Source: Candidatus Dormiibacterota bacterium
Lineage (GTDB): Bacteria > Chloroflexota > Dormibacteria > Aeolococcales > Aeolococcaceae
Direction of reading: 5' to 3'
NCBI GenBank assembly: GCA_003135255.1
Contig: PLAX01000223.1
Span: forward strand, 1-17,662
DNA: 17,662 bases
A model generated the notes under the pieces. It worked only from the letters and a program-made list of their open reading frames with translations. It did not search any database and was not told the DNA's origin. The number at the start of each line of letters is the position of its first letter. Position 1 is the first letter of the stretch. Both the position numbers and the translations under genes were made by a program. This document shows positions 5,333 through 12,339 of this stretch, piece after piece.

Positions 5333-7876
5333 CTACTCGGTGGTGACGGCGCGGAGGATGTCGACCCGCGACGCGCGGATCGCCGGGAAGATGGCGGCGA
5401 CGATGCCGAAGAGGCCGGCGGCCACCGCGTAGAGGATCAGGTTGTTGCCCGGAACGGCGGTCTGGCTGATCCCGTCGCTGTGGAGCGCGCTGACCAGGGC
5501 GATGCCCAGCCCAGAGCCGACCGCCAAGCCGAGGACGGCGCCGAGCAGGGCGATGATGACGGACTCCCAGGCCACCATCTCCCGGGTCTGGCCGCGGGTC
5601 ATCCCCACGGCCCGGAGCAGCCCCAGTTCCCGGGTCCGCTCCAGGACGCTCAGCGCAAGGGTGTTGACGATGCCGACGACGGCGATGAAGATCGCCAGCC
5701 CGAGCAGGACGTAGATCAGGTTGAGGAAGGTGTTGAGCCCCGCCGAGATCAGATTCTTGTACTGCGTCCGGGTGAGGCCGCTCAGCTGCGGATACGCCCT
5801 CAGGTCGTTGAGCAGGGAGGCTTGCGCGGTGGGGAGTGAGACACCCGGCGCCGGGTTCAGAGCGATGTCCGCGTCGCGCGCCGTGGTGAGGTGGGGATTC
5901 AAGGTGTCGAGGGAGACCAGGAAGCCGCTAATGAGCGCGTCCGGCGTGTAGATACCGCCGACGCTCATGTTCACCTTGTCCCCGTTGGCGAATGTCATGG
6001 TGACCGTGCCGCCGACGTGGATGTTCTCGCTCGCCGCCTCTGTGGAGTCCACGATGGTGGTGTTGGTGGTGGTGGCGATGCTCGCGGCGGAGCCCGCGGT
6101 CATGCTGAAGGTCAGGACCCGCCCGATGTTGCCGGTGTCGAAGCCGGTGACACCGGTCGCGATGTCGCCAACCAGAACATCGGTGCCCCTGATCTCGGAG
6201 ATGTCGGCGAGCTTCGGGTCCTGGCGCAGCGTGGTGGCGACCTCCGGGCTAAAGCCGCCGCTCCCCTCGTCGAGCACTACCAGCTGGGCACGGACCGTGC
6301 CATCGATCGACTGGTTGATGCTCGCCTCCAAGGAGGCGGTGATGACCGCCACCGCCGTGACCAGGGCGAGGCCGATCATCAGCGCAGCCGAGGTCAGCGC
6401 GGTGCGGCGCGGGTTGCGACGGGCGTTCTCCCCGGCCAGCCGGCCGGGCGCACCCCTCAGCCGGGCCGGCCACCCCAGGACAGTGGCCACCGGGCGGACC
6501 AGGATGGGCGCGAGCAGGGCCGTTCCCAGGAAGATGGCCAGCACCGACAGCCCCAGCACCTCGAGGTTGGGGCCGGCGGCGGCACTCGCTGTGAAAAGGC
6601 TCTGCAGGAGTCCCGCCGTCCCGCCAAGGAAGAGCACGAGGCCCGCGCCGATCCGGGTCCGCGGCAGCCCCTGGATCTCGGGCTCAGCCTGGCGCAGGGC
6701 GGCCACGGGGGCGATCCGGGTAGCCCGCCGCGCCGGCGCCACCGCGGCGATCACGGTGATGATGGTGCCGACGAGGAGAGACACGATCAGGGCGTTGAGC
6801 TGGACGCTCAGCTTGGCGGACGAGCTGAAGATGTGGATCAGCCCATCGGCGACCACGATGCCGACGAGGAAGCCGACCACGGAGGCGAAGATGCCGGTCA
6901 GCGTTGCCTCGGTGATGACCTCGGTGAAGACCTGGCCCCGGGTGGCACCCAGGGCGCGCAGCAGGGCCAGCTCTTGGGTACGTTGGGCCACCAGGATGCT
7001 GAAGGTGTTGGCGATCAGGAAGCTTCCGACGAAGACGGCGATGAAGGCGAACACCAGCAGCGGGGTGCCGATGAACAGGTTGATCTCGGTGACCGCGTTC
7101 TGCTCGGTCTGAGAGGCCGCCTGCGCCCCGGTCTGGACCTGGACCGAGCTCCCGCTCAGGGCGGCGGCCACCCGGTCGCGGAGCTGGAGGTCGGTGACCC
7201 CGGACTGGGCGCTGACGTCGATGACATCGAAGGTGCTGTTGGCCTCGAGAAGGCTCTCAGCGGTGGGCAGAGTGAAGAGGGCAAAGCCCTCGCTGGCGAT
7301 GCTGTTCTGGCCGCCGAAGGTGGCGATGCCGCTGATCACGAAGGTCTGGGCGGCGGAGGCCTCGAAGCTCACCTGGATCTGCTGGCCGACCACCAGGTGG
7401 CCGTCGGTTGCGGTGCGGGCGTTGATGACCACGTCGTCGGCGGTTCGGGGAGCGGTCCCGGAGGTGAGCTCAAAGGTGGTGAGCTGGGGGTCGGAGACCC
7501 AGTTGAGTCCGAGCAACGTCCGCTGGTCGGTGCCGCCGACCACCTGCCCGTTGCTGAGCAGGGAGACCCCCGAGCGTTCGACCGTGCCCACGGCATCCGC
7601 CACCCCGGACACCTTCCGCACCTGGGCGAGGACGGACTCGGGAAGCGGCAGCGACGCGCCCGAAAGGCGGCCGGCCGCGGTGGCCGGTGCCGGGCCCTTC
7701 ACCTGCACGGCGACACCCTTGTCGACGTTGCTCAGCACGCCCTCGAAGGTGTTCCGGATGGTGTCGGTGAGGACCAGGGTGCCGGAGACGAAGGTGACGC
7801 CCAGGATGATGGAGATCGCGGTCAGGACGAGCCGCAGCTTGTGGCTGAGGAGGCTGCGCAGGCTGACCTTGAACAT
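5333..7876 (-). CDS. ABC transporter permease with two FtsX-like domains (MacB/LolC-type, fused)
   Basis: The 847-residue integral membrane protein belongs to the mechanotransmission-type permeases that act with a MacB/LolD-like ATPase at the outer face of the membrane. Likely helices are at about 15-37, 272-296, 327-349, 360-385, 411-429, 440-461, 495-516, 717-746, 772-800 and 812-833. This gives two FtsX domains, each carrying the hallmark ERTRELGLLRAVGMTRGQ-type loop (298-315 and 746-763). Two large extracytoplasmic domains lie at about 38-271 and 517-716. The start is the ATG giving MFKVSLRSLLSHKLRL, typical of such permeases. It follows the ATPase stop by 31 nt with a CGGAG motif 10 nt upstream. 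The cargo is unknown; lipids, peptides or peptidoglycan-hydrolase control are all possible for this family. Confidence 0.92.
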   Translation of the reverse strand: MFKVSLRSLLSHKLRLVLTAISIILGVTFVSGTLVLTDTIRNTFEGVLSNVDKGVAVQVKGPAPATAAGRLSGASLPLPESVLAQVRKVSGVADAVGTVERSGVSLLSNGQVVGGTDQRTLLGLNWVSDPQLTTFELTSGTAPRTADDVVINARTATDGHLVVGQQIQVSFEASAAQTFVISGIATFGGQNSIASEGFALFTLPTAESLLEANSTFDVIDVSAQSGVTDLQLRDRVAAALSGSSVQVQTGAQAASQTEQNAVTEINLFIGTPLLVFAFIAVFVGSFLIANTFSILVAQRTQELALLRALGATRGQVFTEVITEATLTGIFASVVGFLVGIVVADGLIHIFSSSAKLSVQLNALIVSLLVGTIITVIAAVAPARRATRIAPVAALRQAEPEIQGLPRTRIGAGLVLFLGGTAGLLQSLFTASAAAGPNLEVLGLSVLAIFLGTALLAPILVRPVATVLGWPARLRGAPGRLAGENARRNPRRTALTSAALMIGLALVTAVAVITASLEASINQSIDGTVRAQLVVLDEGSGGFSPEVATTLRQDPKLADISEIRGTDVLVGDIATGVTGFDTGNIGRVLTFSMTAGSAASIATTTNTTIVDSTEAASENIHVGGTVTMTFANGDKVNMSVGGIYTPDALISGFLVSLDTLNPHLTTARDADIALNPAPGVSLPTAQASLLNDLRAYPQLSGLTRTQYKNLISAGLNTFLNLIYVLLGLAIFIAVVGIVNTLALSVLERTRELGLLRAVGMTRGQTREMVAWESVIIALLGAVLGLAVGSGLGIALVSALHSDGISQTAVPGNNLILYAVAAGLFGIVAAIFPAIRASRVDILRAVTTE

Positions 7877-7893
7877 CAGATCGCGGCTCCGGG

Positions 7894-7907
7894 CGCCGGT
7901 ACCGGCG
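7894..7907. repeat. 14-bp perfect palindrome in the ATPase-permease gap
   Basis: CGCCGGTACCGGCG fills the first half of the 31-nt gap, directly after the ATPase stop codon and before the permease ribosome-binding motif. As RNA it can fold into a 5-bp stem with a GUAC tetraloop, a plausible intercistronic stabiliser or processing signal. Confidence 0.5.
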
Positions 7908-8735
7908 TCATTCGCCCAGGTGGCGCACGACCGCCAGGACCGAGTCCGTGGTGGGGGACCGCATCTCCTGCACCGCGCGGCCGTCAGCCAGGAAGACCAC
8001 CCGGTCGGTGTGGGAGGCGGCGAAGGCATCGTGGGTGACCATCACGATGGTCTGTCCGAGGTCGTCGACGGCCTTGCGCAGGAAGCCGAGCAGCTCGCCG
8101 CTGGCCTTGGAGTCCAGGTTTCCCGTGGGCTCGTCCGCAAAGATGATCTCGGGGCGGCTCACCAGCGCTCGGGCGGCGGCGACACGCTGCTGCTGACCCC
8201 CGGAGAGCTCACTCGGCCGGTGCCGGAGCCGGTCCCCGATACCGGTGATCTGCACCACCCCGTCCACCACGCCCGGGTCCGGTTTGCGACCCGCGATGGT
8301 CAGGGGCAGAAGGATGTTGTCCAGCGCGTTGAGGGTGGGCACCAGGTTGAGCGACTGGAAGATGAACCCGACCTTCTCCCGTCGGAGCAGGGTGAGCTGG
8401 CGGTCGTTCAGCTGGCCCAGCTCGTACCCGCCGATGAAGGTCTGACCCGCGGTGAGCCGGTCGAGCCCGGCGAGGCAGTGGAGGAGGGTCGACTTGCCCG
8501 ATCCCGAGGCACCCATGATCGCGGTGAACTGGTGGGCGGTGAAGTCGGCGGTGATCCCGTCCAGTGCCCGGACCGCCGTGTCGCCGCGGCCGTACACCTT
8601 GACCGCGTCGACGGTGCGGGCCGCGATCGATATCGCCGCGGCGGCGGCGGGCAGCGGTGGCATGGGAGGAGGCTCGGGCGGCAGGGGGAGGTCAGGCGGC
8701 GCGGGAGGGCTTGGCGGGGCCGGGCTCAGGCTCAT
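7908..8735 (-). CDS. ABC transporter ATP-binding protein (MacB/LolD-type)
   Basis: The 275-residue ATPase should power the adjacent FtsX-type permease from the cytoplasmic side. All nucleotide-binding motifs are present: Walker A GASGSGKST at 75-83, Q-loop Gln at 127 (FIFQSLNLVPTLNALDN), signature LSGGQQQR at 177-184, Walker B IIFADE at 197-202, D-loop and the switch His in VTHD at 235. Residues 1-35 are an unusual Pro/Ala-rich extension absent from typical family members of about 225-235 residues. Met25 is an alternative start that would remove most of it. The first ATG is preferred because TACCTT ends 8 nt upstream of it with a TTGACG -35, giving a good leaderless promoter. It is the first gene of a three-gene unit with the permease and the DUF1444-like protein. 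Confidence 0.94.
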   Translation of the reverse strand: MSLSPAPPSPPAPPDLPLPPEPPPMPPLPAAAAAISIAARTVDAVKVYGRGDTAVRALDGITADFTAHQFTAIMGASGSGKSTLLHCLAGLDRLTAGQTFIGGYELGQLNDRQLTLLRREKVGFIFQSLNLVPTLNALDNILLPLTIAGRKPDPGVVDGVVQITGIGDRLRHRPSELSGGQQQRVAAARALVSRPEIIFADEPTGNLDSKASGELLGFLRKAVDDLGQTIVMVTHDAFAASHTDRVVFLADGRAVQEMRSPTTDSVLAVVRHLGE

Positions 8736-8743
8736 GGCTTGTC

Positions 8744-8773
8744 AAGGTACCTTACCACGAGGCCCGGCGTCAA
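8744..8773 (-). promoter_or_regulatory. Promoter of the ABC transporter operon (TTGACG-N18-TACCTT)
   Basis: On the minus strand TTGACG (8773-8768) and TACCTT (8749-8744) are separated by 18 nt. The -10 ends 8 nt before the ATG, so the message should be leaderless or nearly so. The -10 forms half of a 10-bp palindrome AAGGTACCTT (8744-8753), a possible operator. Confidence 0.6.
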
Positions 8774-8775
8774 GT

Positions 8776-8788
8776 CGGGAGCCTCCCG
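8776..8788 (-). terminator. Short hairpin just after the VWA gene stop
   Basis: CGGGA-GGC-TCCCG on the minus strand forms a 5-bp stem with a 3-nt loop, starting 2 nt after the stop codon. There is no T-run; the next bases are the -35 of the ABC operon promoter. It could separate the two operons, but only weakly. Confidence 0.35.
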
Positions 8789-8790
8789 GC

Positions 8791-10866
8791 TCACGCGGCC
8801 GCCCGGGGCCGCGATCTGACGTAGTCCACAAGCACGTAGTCGCCGAGGCTGTCGGGGCTGACGAAGAACGCACGGCCGCGGTTGAGCCGGGTCATCTGGT
8901 CGACGAACCGCACCAGCTGGCGGTTCGATTCCAGCATGAAGGTGTTGATGACGATCCGCTCCAGGGTGCAGCGGCGCACCTCGACCAGTGTCTTGACCAA
9001 GGTCTCGGGGAGTGGCGGATAGGAGAAGACGGGACGCCCGTCCTCCATGTGAGCGGTGGGCTCGCCGTCGCTCACGATGATCACCTGTTTGTTCTCGGCG
9101 TGGCTCCGGCCGAGAATGCGCCGCGCCAGCATCAGGGCGTGCTGGAAGTTGGTCCCATAGACGTACTCGTTGACCGTTAGCTGAGGGAGGGCGCTGGGGG
9201 GGACCTCTCGGGCCAGGTCGCTGAACCCCACAACCGTGAGCGCGTCGCGCGGGTACTGGCTCCGGATCAGCGAATCGAGGGCCAGAGCCATCTTCTTGGC
9301 GGCGTAGAAGTAACCGCGGAGCGGCATCGAGCGGCTCAGGTCGAGCATCAGCACGGTGGCGACGCGGGTGAGCGACTCGGTCTGGTGGATGGCGAAGTCC
9401 TCGGGGTCGAGACGCGGCACCCCTCGAGCGCCCCCGCGCCGGTCGGCGTCGCGGTTGCCCCTCGCTATCTCGGCGCCTTCGGGGCCCCGGCGCACCCCCT
9501 CGGCCTCCCGGGTGAGCGCGTTCATCACCGTCCTCTGGACATCGAGATCAAAGGGGTCACCGAACTCGTAGCTCTTGCTGTCGTCCCCCCGGTCGCCGCC
9601 GTGCCCGAGGCGGTTGAGGTCGTGCTCTCCGAAACGGTCCCGGCGCAGCCGCCCGAAGAGGTCTCCGAGCGCCTTCTGGCCGATCCTGCGCATCCCCCGT
9701 GCGGTGAGCCGCATCCCCTCCGGGCCGAGCTCGACGAGTCCGCGGCCCTCCAGCTCCTCCATCAACCGCTGCATCTCGCTGAGGCTCCGTGAGGCGTCAT
9801 CCCCGAGCAGCTGACGGAGCCGAGTCATCGCCTCCTCGTCGATGCCCTCGCCGCGGAGCACGCCCCGGAGGTCGGATTCCGCCTCCTCGATCGACTGGAG
9901 GCGGGCCATCAGCCCCATCGCCTCCTCGAGGGAGACGTCCTGCTCACCGAAGAAGCGGTAGCGGCTTCCCAGCCTGGAACGGGGTGAGAGCTGGTCGAGG
10001 GTCCCGGCCAGTTCGGCGAGGGTGCCCTGGAGCTCTGGATCGTTGAAGACGGACCCGATGACCGACTCCATCTCCGCACGCATCTCGGGGGAGAGGGACT
10101 GGAGCAGCGAGTCCATGCGCGCCATCTGGCGCATCAGCTGGTCGACGAACTCCTCGAAGCCGGCGGGTGCGTTGGGGAACAGCGCTCCCCAGCGCTGGAG
10201 AAAGGCCTCGTAGCTGCGCTGCAGCTCGGGCTCGGAGGCACCGTCGAGCTTGCGGCGCAGCAGCGCGTTCAGGTCCCTGGCCATCTCGCGGAGCCCGGAC
10301 ATCTCCTCCCCGGTCATCGCCTGCATCGATTGGGTCATCTCCTTGAAGTAGGAGTCCACGACGTTGCGCCTGATCTCCTCGAGGAGGCGCTGGAAGGCGG
10401 CCTCCGCCCGGCTGTCCATGAACTCGTAGTCGCGGAGGCTCCGGATGGCGCCACCGGGCTCGGCCGGGAGCTGATCGAGCTGACGGCTCCGCTGCTCCGC
10501 GACGCGCTCCAGAACCCGGCGCCCCTCGTCGGGAGCCTGGTCCAGCCGCTCCTGGATGCCCCGCCGCTCCTGGGAGATCACCCGGTCGAGCTTCTCGCGC
10601 ATGTCCTCGAAGAGCGAATCCAGGTTGAAGCGCTCCAGCTGGGTCTGGCGCCGGCGGCCGAGCTTATCGAGCATCTGTTCCACGCCGGCGAGGCGGCGGC
10701 CCGTCTGATCCCGCCAGCCCTGCTCCAGCAGCCGCCGGAGCGCCTGCTCGAAGTCCCAGCCGTGGAAGACGTCCTCGCTCAGGCGGTCGAAGAGCGCCTC
10801 GACATCCGGCCCGAGCGGGTCCTGGGAGCCGTCCCAGGCGGAGAACCGATGCCGGGGCACGGCCAT
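8791..10866 (-). CDS. VWA domain-containing protein, partner of the MoxR/Mg-chelatase-like ATPase
   Basis: The 691-residue protein has a long, charged, helix-rich N-terminal region (1-480) with a flexible Gly/Asp/Arg stretch at about 420-485. A C-terminal von Willebrand factor A domain follows (about 500-680). The MIDAS metal site is complete: DLSRS at 509-513 (DxSxS), Thr in YGTNF at 572 and Asp in VSDGEP at 600. No signal peptide is present, so it is probably cytoplasmic. The gene follows the AAA+ gene by 9 nt. The arrangement and domain order match the Mycobacterium Rv0958-Rv0959 pair as I remember it; such pairs are thought to work as ATPase plus adaptor in metal insertion or complex remodelling. 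The ATG has GGGAG immediately in front of it, whereas GTG at codon 3 (10860) has that motif at a proper 6-nt spacing. The true start may therefore be two codons later. Confidence 0.88.
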   Translation of the reverse strand: MAVPRHRFSAWDGSQDPLGPDVEALFDRLSEDVFHGWDFEQALRRLLEQGWRDQTGRRLAGVEQMLDKLGRRRQTQLERFNLDSLFEDMREKLDRVISQERRGIQERLDQAPDEGRRVLERVAEQRSRQLDQLPAEPGGAIRSLRDYEFMDSRAEAAFQRLLEEIRRNVVDSYFKEMTQSMQAMTGEEMSGLREMARDLNALLRRKLDGASEPELQRSYEAFLQRWGALFPNAPAGFEEFVDQLMRQMARMDSLLQSLSPEMRAEMESVIGSVFNDPELQGTLAELAGTLDQLSPRSRLGSRYRFFGEQDVSLEEAMGLMARLQSIEEAESDLRGVLRGEGIDEEAMTRLRQLLGDDASRSLSEMQRLMEELEGRGLVELGPEGMRLTARGMRRIGQKALGDLFGRLRRDRFGEHDLNRLGHGGDRGDDSKSYEFGDPFDLDVQRTVMNALTREAEGVRRGPEGAEIARGNRDADRRGGARGVPRLDPEDFAIHQTESLTRVATVLMLDLSRSMPLRGYFYAAKKMALALDSLIRSQYPRDALTVVGFSDLAREVPPSALPQLTVNEYVYGTNFQHALMLARRILGRSHAENKQVIIVSDGEPTAHMEDGRPVFSYPPLPETLVKTLVEVRRCTLERIVINTFMLESNRQLVRFVDQMTRLNRGRAFFVSPDSLGDYVLVDYVRSRPRAAA

Positions 10867-10875
10867 CTCCCAGCC

Positions 10876-12273
10876 TCAGCCGCCGTAGACCGAGGTGCTG
10901 TCCAGAGCCGTCTTGTTGAGCCGCTTGCCGAGGTGCAGGCCCTCGAGGACGAACTCCAGCACCGCCGCCATCGACTGCGGCGTATCCGGCTCGTCGAGCT
11001 TCTGGCGTGCCAGATCGAGACCGGGCAGCTCGCTGATGCCATGGCCATAGGACTCCGCCGTCATCAGGGGCCCGACCTCGACGGTGAAGCCGCCCTGGTC
11101 GAAACGCTGGACGAGGTCGGCCAGCTCGGCGGCGGAGAAGTGGCGGCGGAAGACGTTGCTGCACGCGCTGCGGACGATCTTGTCTAGAACCTGGCCGTTG
11201 TCGCTGTCATCCAGCGTGTCCAGCTCGACCTTGCCGGAAGTGGATGCGGTCACCGCGGCCAGGTCGCTGACCCGCGCCACGGCCTCCTTCTCCCCGGTGA
11301 TGAGGGCGCGTCGGAGAGCGCTGCTGATCAGGCTCTCGTAGTTGGCGGTGGTGACCCGGACCGAGACCCCGCTGCGCTGGTTGATCTGGGGATGCCGCCG
11401 GGCCAGGTGGGTGATCTCGACCGCGATCTCCTTCATGTGCTGGGGCACGTGGACCGGGACAGGCGTGTCGTCGAAAACCACGTGCTCCTGCTCTGCGATC
11501 GCGATCTCGTCCTCCACGGTGCGCGGGTAGTGGGTGCGCACCTGGGCGCCGAAGCGGTCCTTGAGCGGGGTGATGATGCGACCGCGATTCGTGTAGTCCT
11601 CGGGGTTGGCGGTGGCGACCACGAAGACGTCGAGCGGCAACCGGATCCGGAAGCCGCGGATCTGGACGTCCCGCTCCTCCATGATGTTGAGCAGCCCCAC
11701 CTGGATGCGCTCGGCGAGGTCGGGCAGCTCGTTGATGGCGAAGATGCCCCGGTTGGTACGGGGCACCAGCCCGTAATGGATCACCAGCTCGTCGGAGAGG
11801 TAACGGCCCTCCGCCACCCGGATCGGGTCCACCTCGCCGATGAGGTCGGCGATGGAGGTGTCGGGGGTGGCCAGCTTCTCCCCGTAGCGGTCCTCGGCTC
11901 CCAACCAGGTGATGGGCGTCTCCTCCCCGCGCTCCGCCACCAGGTCGCGGCAGCGCCGGCAGATGGGCGCGTACGGGTCGTCATTGATCTCGCAGCCGGC
12001 GATGGCGGGCACGGCCTCGTCGAGCAGAGAGGTGAGGGAACGGACCAGCCGCGACTTGGCCTGACCGCGCTCGCCGAGAAGGACGAGGTCCTGACCGGCG
12101 AGGATGGCGTGCTCCACCTGGGGGATGACGGAATCGCCATAGCCGACGATCCCAGGGAAGAGCCGCTCCCCGCTGCGGAGCTTCCGGATCAGGTTGCGGC
12201 GAAGCTCCGACTTGATCGGCTGCACGCGGTACTCGGCACGGCGGAGCTCGCCGAGGGTGTGGGCTGCGCTCAC
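10876..12273 (-). CDS. MoxR/Mg-chelatase-like AAA+ ATPase
   Basis: The 465-residue AAA+ protein is of the magnesium-chelatase subunit I/MoxR type. Walker A is GERGQAKS at 67-74, with Ala before the Lys as is usual in this clade. The Walker B region is GIFAINELPDL at 177-187, where Asn-Glu replaces the usual Asp-Glu. Sensor 1 is ATANPEDYTNRGRI at 220-233, followed by PLKDRF with an arginine-finger-type Arg. A C-terminal helical lid follows (about 290-445). A cysteine cluster, Cys94, Cys105 and Cys108, lies in the insertion after the first helix and could bind zinc. GTG at 12273 was chosen because the domain begins soon after and a TACGCT -10 ends 9 nt upstream; the 180-codon extension beyond it is antisense to the hydrolase gene. 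It heads a two-gene unit with the VWA protein. Confidence 0.9.
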   Translation of the reverse strand: MSAAHTLGELRRAEYRVQPIKSELRRNLIRKLRSGERLFPGIVGYGDSVIPQVEHAILAGQDLVLLGERGQAKSRLVRSLTSLLDEAVPAIAGCEINDDPYAPICRRCRDLVAERGEETPITWLGAEDRYGEKLATPDTSIADLIGEVDPIRVAEGRYLSDELVIHYGLVPRTNRGIFAINELPDLAERIQVGLLNIMEERDVQIRGFRIRLPLDVFVVATANPEDYTNRGRIITPLKDRFGAQVRTHYPRTVEDEIAIAEQEHVVFDDTPVPVHVPQHMKEIAVEITHLARRHPQINQRSGVSVRVTTANYESLISSALRRALITGEKEAVARVSDLAAVTASTSGKVELDTLDDSDNGQVLDKIVRSACSNVFRRHFSAAELADLVQRFDQGGFTVEVGPLMTAESYGHGISELPGLDLARQKLDEPDTPQSMAAVLEFVLEGLHLGKRLNKTALDSTSVYGG

Positions 12274-12282
12274 GGCCCCTGC

Positions 12283-12288
12283 AGCGTA
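12283..12288 (-). promoter_or_regulatory. Leaderless-type -10 element for the AAA+/VWA operon
   Basis: The minus strand reads TACGCT, ending 9 nt before the GTG at 12273. An AGGGG lies in between but only 2 nt from the GTG, too close to be a good Shine-Dalgarno. Confidence 0.38.
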
Positions 12289-12327
12289 CACCGCGTGCCG
12301 GCGCCGCCAGCCGACACCCGCAACGAA

Positions 12328-12333
12328 TACTGT
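12328..12333 (+). promoter_or_regulatory. Leaderless-type -10 element for the secreted hydrolase gene
   Basis: TACTGT ends 6 nt before the ATG at 12340 and is flanked by a small inverted repeat (CGAA-TACTG-TTCG). No -35 match is evident in the 66-nt divergent gap. Confidence 0.42.
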
Positions 12334-12339
12334 TCGGGG

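Noticed and set aside
5891..8038. 715-codon plus-strand open frame antisense to the ABC permease, and other long antisense frames (for example 13919-16432 minus, 15766-17640 plus)
   Set aside because: Their translations are Arg/Gly/Pro/Asp-rich with no motifs and mirror the codon bias of the opposite-strand genes, whose products have complete family motifs. Long shadow frames are expected at this G+C.
11392..12339. In-frame upstream extension of the secreted hydrolase
   Set aside because: It is entirely antisense to the AAA+ ATPase gene, would bury the signal peptide internally, and a -10 box sits just before the internal ATG at 12340.
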